A stretch of 64,000 nucleotides of DNA, from contig NC_135498.1 in NCBI RefSeq assembly GCF_052857255.1, positions 115,511,134 to 115,575,133 of the forward strand, written 5' to 3'. Under the pieces are notes generated by a model. It made no database searches. It was given only the letters and a program-made list of their open reading frames with translations, and had not been told where the DNA came from. Positions 1 through 10,499 of the stretch are shown one piece after another; position 1 is the stretch's first letter; each line of letters begins with the position of its first letter. Source of the stretch: Amblyomma americanum. Lineage: Eukaryota; Arthropoda; Arachnida; Ixodida; Ixodidae. Both the position numbers and the translations under genes were made by a program.

Positions 1-1320
1 TTACGTATATAAGTCGCGACAATTTCTTGTGCCGCTCAGTGATCAAGGAACCCGTACGAGGTTCCGAAAAGTCTTTGGATTTCATGACATGGTCAGTGAC
101 CGCATTCCTTTTTCTTTCCAACTATGAAAAGATACCGACATTCGTTGTATAAAAAACTAGAATACCTGCGCAGAATCGAAGATTTTCTAGTTTTGACAAT
201 GAAGTTTCCTTGAAAAACCAATAATGGAGATTCCTTTCTTAGGCAGACCAGCTTTTACAGTTTGTGCTGCATAGGCAGTCGACGCAAACCCAGGGAGCTG
301 AAGCTGCATAGCGTCTCCCGGGAAGACCAGGTCACCTTCGCCCGATACGTGCCCACAAGCCGCTCAGCTTCCTCGGGGCTGAGAAAACGACAGGCACGTC
401 ATACCTCAACCAACATCTTCAGCCATGTGATCACATGGTTGAGGATAGTTTTAACAATCGGTTTTAACAATTTAACAAGTTTTAACAGCAGGTTTCAAAA
501 GGCGGGCTTCCATGCTCTGTTGTGTCTGCAGTATGAGAGACCTAGTTTCAAAAAAAAAATTCAGGGGGCACTTTGGCGCTCTAAACTGCGCGAGGCGAAA
601 GCCTTTCTGCGCCCACTTTTACTGTTTTGTTTTATTTATTTTTAATTTACAATTCTTATTTACATCTTTGTAATTTTCTATTTAGTTATCTATTTTAGTT
701 TTAATTATTTTCGTTTATTTTAGTTCGTCGTTTTTGTAATTTTTAATTTTTATTTTCAATTGCTTGGTATTTTTATGTGTTTCTGTTTTTATTTCTTTTT
801 GATGATTTGCTTAACTAATTAATAATTATTCGGTAATTAAAATTGATTAAAAATTACTGATTGCCTATTACTTAGTAATTGCCAAGAGTATACGGGTTGT
901 AACAATTATGCCATTGATGATGTGAGAGTGCGACAGATTTCGCGGACGGACAACGATATGAGACATTGAAGGCTTAAACTGAAAGGAAGAAAAGCACTAG
1001 AGGCAAGTCATGACAGCGCTCCTTGTACGCACTCTATGGCCCACAGCCTAAAGAAAGTTGACAAGCCTGTTGTCTTCTCAGCCCCGAGGAAGTTGAGCGT
1101 CTTGTGCGCACTTATGGGGCGAGGAAGCGCTCACCATCAACAAGGAGTGTACAGAAGCCAATGGGCCCATGGACTAAGGGCTCCATCCGTAACAACTCCA
1201 ACCACCACCTCTACCAATAAAAACTTATGCATTCATTCCTTCAATTCAACAGAAAATGTTTATGCAAGAAACGTAATTGTTTTAGCGATGTCAAATCCTT
1301 TAGAGCCGTAGCACTATAAT
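1..1320. other. No gene recognised
   Basis: Open frames here are short and resemble nothing known. Positions about 640-860 are very AT-rich with T-rich runs. I see no splice-bounded exon, RNA gene or repeat boundary that I can support. Confidence 0.5.
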
Positions 1321-1342
1321 CCGCTGTCTATGGATTTCGGGA

Positions 1343-1530
1343 ATACGTATATACGTTCCTCAAGCCTCTTGAGCCTTGGAGCGCGCCAACGGGGAGAGGA
1401 GCAGCACAGCTGCGTTATGAAGGAGCTAGTCAGAGGCGCGCACCATACGTGACATTACAGGCGACGCAGCCAATCAGAGCGTTCACCTCAAAGGTGACGT
1501 CATAGGCTGCTCTGCTGCAGCTGCCGCGCT
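1343..1530. promoter_or_regulatory. CCAAT and CRE-like motif cluster
   Basis: A CCAAT pentamer near 1470 is followed about 25 bp later by TGACGTCA (around 1495), the consensus cAMP-response element, in a locally GC-rich stretch. No transcript can be assigned to it. The left end (1343-1370) shares a roughly 25-bp string with 21534-21558, so this may be the edge of a dispersed repeat rather than a host promoter. Confidence 0.25.
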
Positions 1531-1882
1531 CTGGGTAGACGGGAACCCTCAGAATATCCCAAAGTAACAGAAGAAGAATCTCGCCTCGCATTCGCAGCTA
1601 GTTTTTTTTTTTTTTTAATACGCCATGCAGTGCCGCTTTTTCTTGGGTGGTCATGGAGGCTAGGCCGGGGCCGTCCGGGTTGTCTGTGGAATAGGATTGT
1701 CGTGTGCAACAATGGGAACGACAGACAAGACTACAGCAGCAGCAGGAATCAGCCGAGACTGATGTCGCTAAGAGAGTTTAAGACACGGGCAGTATGTGCA
1801 CAGATGTGTGCAAGAAACCGATGAATAACGGCAGTTGTAATTGGATGCGATGGCGGCATTGCGAAAGTAAAAATCGGAAGAA

Positions 1883-2329
1883 CTGTCCGGTAACGTTGCA
1901 GCGAGGAAAATCTTCACCCCTGAGTTTATGGAAAGCCCATGAAGGCTATATAAACAGTAGCCCTGCGGTGAAGTCTACAGTAGCACATTACTGGGAGAAT
2001 ATCACGAACACTGGGTAAATGCTGAATGGCTCATTGTTATCCTGAAGCACTCATTTAGCAAATACGCGAGATATTTACAAAGCTAAAAGCAAGCAGCAGA
2101 AAAAAAAACAGGAAACACACTGCAAACGGAAAAACACTGAGAAAGGAGTAAATGGCTCATCGTCTAGCGCACTCCCGAAAAGGTGTTTCACTTACTCAAG
2201 ACAGGAGTATTTGCTACACTCTCACGTACGGAAAAGTATTTTTGGTGTTCCCTGAGGAACACCAACCATAACTCAGGGTTCCAAAAACTCAGGGGTGAAG
2301 ATTTTCCTCGCTGCAACGGTACCGGACAG
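1883..2329. repeat. Foldback repeat with ~52-bp inverted arms
   Basis: Positions 1883-1934 reappear as the reverse complement at 2278-2329, with only a few mismatches, around an unrelated centre of about 340 bp. The geometry is that of a non-autonomous foldback or MITE-like insertion. The right arm abuts the end of the mariner relic that follows, so the pair could instead come from an inverted duplication of mariner sequence. I see no clear target-site duplication. Confidence 0.5.
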
Positions 2330-2330
2330 G

Positions 2331-3041
2331 GACGGCGTTGCACTTCATCACACATGTGTTGGAGCACGCGGATAAAAACTCCCGATTCACCGTCTGCCCT
2401 TGTGGGACGAACTCGTGGTGTATGACACCTCTGACGTCTAAAAAACTATCAGCATCGTCTTTGTTTTGGTCTTCTGTCGGCGCACCTTTCCCGACTCCAG
2501 AAAGCTTGTGGGCCGCCATTCGGCACTCTGCCTCTTTGTTTGAGTATCCTATTGAAAACACCATGTTTCGTCTTCAGCAAGGACGCAGTCAACGAATGCA
2601 GCACCCTTCTCTGCATCGGAGAGCAAATCAGCTCTCACTGATGCCCGTGTCCGTATGGTCCTGTGTGAGGAAGTGCGGCACAAGTCTGGCATTCAGCTTT
2701 CATTTCCCAAAGTTCTCACGCAAAATTTGTTAAAATGTTGTCTTACTAATGTCCAGAGCATCTGATAGCATGCGGAGTGTAATGGTGCGGACCTGCTGTA
2801 CGATTTTCCTGATTCGAGCCAGGTTTTTTTCATTCCGTGAGGTTGAAGGGCACCCCTGCCTTGTGTCGTCTTCCATCGACGTTCTCTCCGAAACGAACCT
2901 CTTGTGCCACTCGAAAACTCGCGCCTGCGATAATGTCTCGTTGCCATAAGCGTCACGAAGGAGCTCATGCGTCTGTGTGGCTGTCTTGCCAAGCTTCACA
3001 CACAATTTTATGTTTACACGCGGTTCGAGGTGGACGTCCAT
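2331..3041 (-). pseudogene. Mariner transposase pseudogene
   Basis: Cut-and-paste DNA transposase relic of the Tc1/mariner superfamily. The minus-strand frame from the ATG at 3041 down to about 2730 encodes the N-terminal helix-turn-helix region with the mariner-type pattern ARVFEWHKRF, followed by a basic segment and ISKTTF. After frame changes, the catalytic-domain pattern AEDETW (first catalytic Asp) is readable near 2580, and VIHHEFVPQGQTVN, the second conserved mariner block, lies in the frame at 2564-2380. Frameshifts and an in-frame stop just after the DETW block make it non-functional. The family's C-terminal catalytic residue is not recognisable and the element appears cut off by the foldback at 2278-2329. 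I could not define its terminal inverted repeats. Confidence 0.85.
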
Positions 3042-3064
3042 CTCTCGACATTCACTCACAGTAG

Positions 3065-3950
3065 AATGCCCAGACGACTAGTGACAACATAGTTTTCTAT
3101 ATGTAGTGTCGTCTAGCGGCTGCTACAAAAATTAACATAAATAGCTCAGGTTATCCCGAAATGATGGCGCTACACGTAAGCACCAACAGATGTTTTGGGG
3201 AATCATTTCTCGGGAAGAAAATTAATCAGTCTCGAAACTTTACGGACAAACGTTGTAACATTTTGGTTGTTTGTTCATTTTTTGTGATGATGTGAAAGAT
3301 TAGTAAACATAAATCAACATGTGCAATTCTCTTTCGTGCGGTAAATAACCTGTAACAAATTTTTATCTTCTGCTCTTTTAGTTCCAGCAGCCAAACAGTG
3401 GTTATAATATCCAAGTTTGGTTTAAGTCATGCTTAGCACACAAAAACAGCAGCAGTTCGGTCTCTTTTTCATATGGCGTGATTCCAGCTCTTCAGACAGG
3501 CTGCACAAAGGAAAGAATGAATTAAAATGACAAGAGATGACACCGCACTTTTTTGCACCCAAAGTGCCATAATAAAACATAGGCCGGAACCAAACATGGG
3601 AGCAAATTATAAATTAGTTGCAGAAAATTCCACACTGAAATCTAGTACAGAATTAAAACACGGAAAATACACCGAGTGCCTCCATTTTGAGACCACAGTG
3701 ACACCATCTATTCCATACAAAGCAAAACAATGGCTCTCGGCTGCCACGGATATGACCCAGCTGGCCACATGGGTAGCTCAATGACATTTCTGCAAACTTT
3801 TCATGATGGCCAGATTGCAACAGAGTGTTCAGTGATTTCCAGAATTTTAGAATGATCATGGTGCACATCGCATGGGCTCTGCAAAACACCAAGTCCGCAA
3901 GGGGAGCGAATGGCTTAGGAAAATGCACAGTACCTTTGCATGAAAGAACA
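3065..3950. other. No gene recognised
   Basis: AT-rich sequence with short unconvincing frames. It may hold the 5' flank of the mariner relic, but no terminal repeat could be paired with confidence. Confidence 0.4.
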
Positions 3951-3956
3951 CTGGTG

Positions 3957-4130
3957 CTTTTTTGAGAACGACATGGCAATTCCAGTACACGCACAAAAAG
4001 TCAAGTATACGAAGGTCAGGTGCCAGCTTCCAACTACACTTCCCACTGTAACAGTTGGAAGTTGGCGCCTGCCATTCGTTTCATCTGTTTGTGCGTGCAC
4101 TTATTGCGCCAAGTATTTTTCAAAAATGCA
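3957..4130. repeat. Imperfect long hairpin (MITE-like)
   Basis: A stretch of about 80 bp on the left pairs imperfectly with its reverse complement on the right. The centre (4017-4072) is a strong 19-bp stem in which CAGGTGCCAGCTTCCAACT faces its near-exact complement. Outer parts match with many differences, for example the CACGCACAAA string. The shape suggests a foldback element. No coding capacity is seen. Confidence 0.5.
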
Positions 4131-4308
4131 AAACCAACTACGGCAACACACGTTACTGAAATACTGGTGTTGTAGCTATTCTCATTCAGTGTGCACTTGT
4201 GCGAAGGGCTTCCTTGCGGGGTGAGCACGAACGTGCAGGGAAGCCTTTTCGTTGCTGTTTCTTCTCGTCTGCTTTGAGGGTGCAGCGTGGATTCATCGCT
4301 GTGCGGTG

Positions 4309-4361
4309 GATAATAATAAATAATAAATAATAATAATAAAAGAATTGAATTGAATTGAATT
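4309..4361. repeat. AAT-rich microsatellite plus GAATT repeats
   Basis: Runs of TAA/AAT triplets pass into about four copies of GAATT. This is a simple-sequence tail and could mark the 3' end of an old retroposon. Confidence 0.7.
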
Positions 4362-4650
4362 TCGCACTAACAAAAATTCATTTTAAAAGATTTGTTTTAG
4401 AACAATGAAAAAAGACTGCATAGCAAAGAGACTGGCAGCACAGTGCACCAGTTAACAGCTAGATATTATGAGCACAAAAGCGAAGGAAACACCAAAATTT
4501 CCCGGGCTTATGCCGAGTGCGTATTATGACTCTAGAAATCATTATTTTAAAACCATTGATAGAACTGAATGTGCCTCCCAGCCTGAGTAAAGAGTAGCTG
4601 AAGAAACTGGCAAATGACCTACCAATTTCCTAGTAATGCAGGTTGTTACA

Positions 4651-5059
<409 letters not shown>

Positions 5060-5405
5060 TGCATGTGTTTAGGTAAAGCACTGATTGCCATGAATATCCA
5101 CAGCCTAAAAGTGTGTACATAAAGGAGAAAAGGTAGCAATCCAGTTGGTAGAGGAAGTGAAACACTGTGCAAGTGTGCAGAACGCTCCAGTTCTTGCCAT
5201 TTCCAGCTACATGGACCTGCAAATACTGTTTTTTTCAAACACCACACATAAAAAATGCATAACATTCACTCCCAGAAGTTCTCGCCCTTGACGTTACACT
5301 TTGAACAAACTCCAAAAGCCACTCTTTGAGCTGATCATGCAAGATGGATCTGACTGTTGTCACATGTCGCCTATGCTTTTCTCTGTGCAGCAGTGAACAG
5401 CAGTG

Positions 5406-5588
5406 AATCTTGCAGCAGTGAACACAAAAGTAGTGGTGGTTGACAAGGACTTCGCAGAAATCACTGCTATGAAAAAAACATTTCCAGGGCCTCCAGCAGT
5501 CCAGCAATGCCAATTTTATGTTCCTAAAGCCTTTAGAAGCGGAGTAAAGCAGCTCGCTAGTTCAGCTAATAAAAAGAAGCGCCTTTGA
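5406..5588 (+). pseudogene. MULE/ZSWIM-type transposase fragment
   Basis: A 60-residue frame holds VVVDKDFAEITAMKKTFPG followed by a QQCQFYVPKAF stretch. This resembles the MULE transposase core found in ZSWIM-like genes, where a catalytic Asp is followed by a conserved Cys-Gln-Phe-His motif; here His is replaced by Tyr. A pyrimidine-rich CTCTGTGCAG just upstream could be a splice acceptor. The frame ends at a TGA soon after KKKRL. Only this short piece is recognisable. The assignment rests on remembered family patterns. Confidence 0.45.
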
Positions 5589-6085
5589 ATAGTTATAACG
5601 AACTGCAGGATTCACCTATCCCACAAAAGTATGATAAGACTAAGGCAGAAGTTGAGTGGTGTGCAAGTACCAAATCAATTAGCTGCTTTCAAAGAAACTG
5701 AGGAAACTTTTTTTATATGTGGGTCCGGCACCTGTGTGGCAGGAGTTCACCTGCGGGAACAGCACAACCAACCATGCAGAATCCCACAGTACCAAAATAA
5801 AAAAATATCTGATCTTCGTCAGCAAAACTGCAGAAGCATTGCGAGGACTCCTGTAGATGAAAAGCAGCATGGTACAAAAGCCACATCAAAAAACTATTTG
5901 CCTCGAAAAATGTGAGTTGCACTCTCACCACACCTCTGCAGAGGTGGGAAAAAGTGCAAAAATAAGCCAACAATAAGCTACATTGTCGTCCTCTGCCAGC
6001 GCGTGCAGAGCACAACCTTAAATTACTGCTCAAAAGGCCAATTGAGTCAAAACATGCAACGTTGCGCGCACAATAATAACTTTAA
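5589..6085. other. No gene recognised
   Basis: Short frames only, with no supported feature before the THAP-like piece that starts near 6088. Confidence 0.35.
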
Positions 6086-6087
6086 AC

Positions 6088-6207
6088 TTTCTAGGTAGAC
6101 CTCCAAGTCTGAATCAAACTTGAAGGCCTTCCTAGGAAATTTAGAATTATTATAATAACTTTATTATATTATTTTATTATTATTAGTAGTAGTAGTAGTA
6201 GTAGTAG

Positions 6208-6259
<52 letters not shown>

Positions 6260-7100
6260 CGCAGTAGTATTCGCTACACTGGCTCCACCATACCAGCCTA
6301 AATAGTGAAAGAACATGCCATATCCAGGCGCTCATAACTTCAGAGTTCAGTCACATTCTTCTTGACGAGAATGCTTTATTTGGCGAAGCCTGTAACGTTC
6401 CACGTTATGTCACGTATGACTGAAAAACTGGAGGAATGGAAGAGCCTGAAGAAGCCGGTCGCGGAATGGCGGGTGGATGTTCTTCAGCACTTTTGAGACA
6501 AACGTTGTGCCTTGTGACAACATGAGGGCAATCATGGAGAACTGCATGTGCTTGCCAGAAACAAATGTACCAGTGGGAAGGGTGTTTCCTGTGATGAAAA
6601 AGCTGTGGTCTCCGGAGAACATACAGACTGAAGAGACGACACTTAAAGCTATGGTCATGCTTAAAGTAAATGTGCACATCACGTGTGAACAGTACCACAC
6701 ACACATCTGCAAAAATGTACTGATAAAGATCTATTCAATCCAGAAGTATTAGACATATGCGATCGACAGCTAGGAAAAAGCTGGAGGAAAAGAAATGAAA
6801 CATGATAGAGATAGAGTAATAAAAAGTGCACGTCTAAACTACTAGCCGTGTTATTCAGAGGCAGCCCTCCCCATGTCCCGCTTTTGGGTCTGAGGAATAT
6901 GGTCACTTTAAGTCTGACGGATGACACGAATCCGGACTGGGCACCAATGCAACACCTAGGTTTCAGGCGGGGGGACAGGCCACCTGCTGGCATGCCCACC
7001 CATTTTGAACAGATAAAGGTGTGGAAGAAGAGGAAAGTGGTCACGAATGCTAATGCCGATGCAGCAGCCTACCAGTCACTGGAGGACGAGTACACCTAAG
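6088..7100 (+). pseudogene. THAP-type transposase relic, upstream exons
   Basis: At 6088 a TTTCTAG acceptor-like site is followed by codons for GRPPSL, matching the start of the second THAP exon at 9689. The stretch 6890-7099 then encodes SLTDDTNPDWAPMQHLGF and GDRPPAGMPTHF, the same segment as in the copy at 9689-9796, and continues to a TAA after SLEDEYT. In THAP proteins this type of segment lies just after the zinc finger. The order of pieces and the transposase region that follows at 7743 suggest one degraded multi-exon THAP + DDE_4-type transposase gene. The finger itself is not seen in this copy. The 6110-6880 interval has no recognisable coding. Confidence 0.5.
6184..6268. repeat. TAG trinucleotide microsatellite
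   Basis: About 28 AGT/TAG triplets with a few interruptions (GGAG, TCGC). It lies inside the THAP-transposase relic interval. Confidence 0.95.
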
Positions 7101-7283
7101 ACCTGACCCCTGCAAATCACCTGCCGCACGGCAGCTGCATCTTGAGCCCACTCTCGAAAGCAAAGCTGGCTGGCCCACAAAGCACAGCTCTCTCATGAGC
7201 CAGTATTAAAATTTCTGTAGCCTGAAGTTTTGTGAAGCGAATAATCATTCTCATGTTACAGTGGTAGTAGTGCAGGCTGATAT

Positions 7284-7656
7284 TGCCACGAATCTTTTCA
7301 GTGTTTCTTCATTCTTCAAATCTGCCACCACGCCCCTTTATCGCTTTCTGTGCGACGCAAGACGCGACCAGATTTATCTTGATTGATCGCATCCAGGCAG
7401 AGCTGATTCTACGTTGTTCCAGAATGTTCCAGTAACTTTGCACGCTTTATCTAGAAAGTTTGCTATCCGCTTTAAATTGAGCACGTCCGACAGCGGCGGC
7501 CACTCTGTTCGACGACCGCCGAGCACGCTTGCTGCTACGTCACCGCCGAGTGATTCAGTCCATTGTGGGCGCAAATCAGCCCAAATAAAGCGTTTTGTTT
7601 AGACACCATTTTCGCAGCCTTTCTTCTCTCCGGACAGCAGTCAGCATTTCGTGACA
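7284..7656 (+). mobile_element. Probable solo LTR
   Basis: The interval begins TGCCACGAA and ends TTCGTGACA, short inverted ends with the TG...CA signature of an LTR. An AATAAA polyadenylation signal sits at about 7585 near the 3' side, followed by a GT/T-rich stretch as expected for R-U5. No internal retrotransposon genes adjoin it, so it would be a solo LTR left by recombination. It separates the upstream THAP-exon piece (to 7100) from the DDE-type region (from 7743). I could not find a convincing target-site duplication, so the exact ends are uncertain. Confidence 0.5.
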
Positions 7657-7742
7657 ATGTGACTGCGAAAGGGACTTGTTCTGTTCAGGAGGACAAAAAG
7701 TTTCCTGCAGAGCTACGCAATACCAAGGCAGAAAAAAACGCA

Positions 7743-8480
7743 AACTACAGATGTTAGAGTCATCATTTCATAGTGACGACAATAAGGTCCTTTTTTATAC
7801 AAGACTAACAAGCTTTTCTGTGCTTTCTGCTGTTTTTCAGCTTGTAGAACCACAGGGGAAGCACACTGAGCAAAATAATCTTGGAAAGTACGATGCATTG
7901 ATTACGTTTTTCAAGAAGTTGAAATTGAATTTTCCTGTGCAAGGCCTTGCATACTGTTTCTGTGTTTCAGACTCTACTGCGAGCAGATATTTTTTATAAA
8001 TGGCTACAAGCGGCTCTCCTGCGTATGAAATTACAAATAAGGTGGCCACCAAGACAGGAAATTTAAAAGATGATGCCACAGGCATTCTTCGATTCCTTCT
8101 GGTCGACGGTGGCAGTCATTGTAAACTGTTTTGAAATCAATCTAAAAGGCCCTCATTTTATGAGGCAAGGACTAAAATGTGGTCAACTACAAGAGCAGCA
8201 ATACCTCAAAGTATCTCGTATGAATTTGCCAAGAGGGATTAATACTTTTCTTATAAGAATGCTATGGCAGCAAGCAGGACAAGTGACCAACAAACACATC
8301 ACTGAAAAGTGCGGTACTCTGGTTAGCTTAACATCAGGTGATGTACCTGCAGATAAGAGCTACGATAGAACTGATACTGCAAGGCCCTACTGCACGATAT
8401 TGCACATCCCTGCCTTCAAAAAAGAAAAAGGCAGCTCACTGCTTTTGCAATACAAATGGCCAGACAGCTTGGAGAGGCCG
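7743..8480 (+). pseudogene. DDE_4-type (PIF/Harbinger-like) transposase relic
   Basis: The first part (7770-7999) encodes FYTRLTSFSVLSAVF and LNFPVQGLAYCFCVSDSTAS, the pattern of the helix-turn-helix that precedes DDE_Tnp_4 nuclease domains. After a stop at about 7998 the next segment has MPQAFFDSFWSTVAVIVNCF, then HITEKCG, then GDVPADKSYD, which follow the order of the nuclease-domain blocks. The first catalytic Asp position appears as Asn (VNCF where VDCF is expected) and several stops and frameshifts occur. With the THAP-like piece upstream it probably formed one transposase of the THAP + HTH + DDE_4 type. It is not functional as read. Confidence 0.6.
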
Positions 8481-8987
8481 ATGAAAGGGGATTGCCCCCT
8501 CCGTCCATGGTCAGGGATAGTCCCCTCTGTGGGCTCCTCTCCTCGCATTGTCACGCTAGCAGGTTCATGAGAATTGGCCAACAACATTGTGTGAAAGGGA
8601 GCCCTTTGACAGGGAAAAGCCGCTCGTTCTTGAGTTGTATCCGCATAAGGATCATAAGCAGTTATGACCTGACCTTTCCCGACGTGTATCAGACTAGCCT
8701 CTAGGTGTCGATACAGCATAACATGTTCTTCACAATAAAATTCCACAAATCAGCTATGTCTTTTCATACGCACATCTTTCGTTGCATTTGCAAACGCAGC
8801 TTAGTAAGTCGCACACAGGCTAGCTTTTCAGAATTACGAATTCTGAAACAGTGCTGCAGCTTCTGGCAGAAAACATACAAAGTTTACACGGTCGCTACAA
8901 GCTAGGGCTTCTGGGATATGTATTGCGATTACCAGGTACTGAATGGACCGGAGGGAGCAGAGTAACGACGGAGGTGGTTAAGCTGAT

Positions 8988-9236
8988 GATTATGGATTTT
9001 TATGGCGCAAAGGCATCTAAGGCCAAAGAGCGCGATGACAAAAGATATTTTTCTTTTTCTCAAGGTGGGGCCAAAGACCCGTTTTCCAAGCAATTCACCC
9101 TAAATAAGCCGAGCACCAGACCAGGGGAAAGCTTGTACCCATTGTATCACCGGTGGGTACCCGGCGGCACTGGGGATCGAACCCCGCACCTCCCGCATGC
9201 GAGGCGGATACTCAACCACTTGGCCACCGCTGCGGT
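8988..9236 (-). mobile_element. tRNA-derived SINE, family B
   Basis: On the minus strand the 5' head reads GCGGTGGCCAAGTGGTTGAG (A-box region), and GGTTCGATCC (B box) follows 30-40 bp later. A tRNA-unrelated body follows, with CGGGTACCCACCGGTGATAC, and then a tail with GCGCTCTTTGGCC. The same body occurs in the opposite orientation at 37477-37727, which defines a family distinct from the Ruka-like SINEs elsewhere in the window. The head is not a tRNA gene because it cannot close a full acceptor stem and continues into SINE body. Confidence 0.75.
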
Positions 9237-9304
9237 CGCTCGAAGGTTGTTAAGCATCCATACGTATGCTACCCTTCATATCTGTTTAAGCGCGACGCGT
9301 CATC

Positions 9305-9535
9305 ATGCCGACGTGCGCCATTCCGACGTGCGCAAACAGGAGCAAGTCCTCTGTGCAGAAGACGAACACCCAGCCGGGCGTTGCGTTGCACTCTATACAA
9401 GGTGATGACCCGGCAGCACGAACGCTCGAAGCTGCTCTCTGAGAAGTGCCAGAGCATTTGGTTGGCACGAATTCATTGTAATGATTTGAAGATTCTAGAC
9501 GACGTTCATGTGTGGGGGCGGCACTTCATCACAGG
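9305..9535 (+). pseudogene. THAP zinc-finger exon, second copy
   Basis: Starts at ATG with MPTCAIPTCANRSKS, matching the C-x2-4-C start of a THAP DNA-binding finger, then VALHSIQ (the LHS-type block). After an apparent frame change it reads SIWLARI and VWGRHFITG, the C-x-x-H-F part of the finger with the expected Cys replaced by Trp. It ends at an ACAG|GTAATA donor-like site. The exon at 9689 continues in phase. THAP fingers occur in P-element and Harbinger-type transposases. The frameshift and lost Cys indicate a relic. Confidence 0.55.
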
Positions 9536-9688
9536 TAATAAAAAAGTAAACTTCACAGGTTGACATAAGCCAGCAGTCGTTCCCCGAGATGTTTACCACG
9601 ACAGCTGCAGCTAACTGTGACAGTGTTCGTAGTAAAATTAGTCAAAATGTGTAATGCATCGTGCACGATCACGCCTTTATATTTTCTA

Positions 9689-9796
9689 GGAAGACCTACA
9701 AGCCTGATGGACGATGAGAATCCGTGGGCTCCAACGCAGCACCCAGATTACGGGTGCGGAGATAGACGGCACACTGGCATGTCCGCCCGTTTTTAA
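9689..9796 (+). pseudogene. THAP element second exon
   Basis: A TATATTTTCTAG acceptor precedes codons that join in phase to the preceding exon and read RPTSLMDDENPWAPTQHP, then MSARF and a stop. The segment is the homologue of 6890-7010, which shows that two copies of this THAP element lie within 3 kb. The downstream transposase domain of this copy is not found here. Confidence 0.5.
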
Positions 9797-10279
9797 CGGA
9801 TGAAGGTGCGCCCGAAGAAAACGGTGTTCTAGGGAAAAAAATATTGTAGCACTGCTGCATGACCCAATCGCATGGTAATGTTACCAGCTGATGAAGCATG
9901 CTTCTGCACACCTCAGATATATCAAACGATTGGCATGCGTGACTCGCGGCGTTTCCGCAACCCAGCTGCAGCATCGGCAAGTAAAACCCCCAACTACGAA
10001 TCCCTTCGACAAATTAAGGCTGCAGTGTATTCAAGCATTTAGCCTGAAGCTGCAAGCTTGTGCTGACAGCTGCATTTCTTTGGATGTGCAAGCACTCCCC
10101 ACTCGCACGAAATCGGTTCCACCTTCTGAAACAAATCTACATCGCAGGGTAGTGCGTGCTGCAGGTTGCACACTACCCACAGATAACTGAGCACGATCAT
10201 GACCTTCTAAACTTTTGCGAACACGGACATGCAAGCGTGCACTTGGGTGCATATGGGCATGGAGGTTGAGTAAGCTCAC

Positions 10280-10480
10280 CTCGCTCAGAACGATGACACG
10301 CTGTGATGGTGCCCGCACTGCAGTCACGCTCTTTACCCATCCACTGGTGAAGCAATTATGGGCCTCAAGAGACTTGTATGCCTTCATCTGCTGAAGGGAA
10401 ACGTAGCTGGTTGATAACAAAACGCGAATTGTGATATCAAATGTGCGTTCTGCCTGGTAGCAAGTGGGCATCGGGTGTCG
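10280..10480 (-). pseudogene. SWIM-family-like exon fragment
   Basis: The minus-strand frame contains SYVSLQQMKAYKSLEAHNCF and FTSGWVKSV. I associate this with a large tick family of uncharacterised proteins that carry a SWIM zinc-binding motif after this segment. A strong donor, GCGAG|GTGAGC, ends the exon at 10280, so the piece is gene-like and could be an exon of an unfinished or lost gene. No CxCx...CxH SWIM motif is visible within reach. The family assignment is from remembered similarity and needs a search. Confidence 0.4.
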
Positions 10481-10499
10481 TGTCCCTCCTAGCACGTAG

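Noticed and set aside
9150..9236. tRNA gene candidate on the minus strand
   Set aside because: Same reason; it shares its body with the SINE at 37477-37727.
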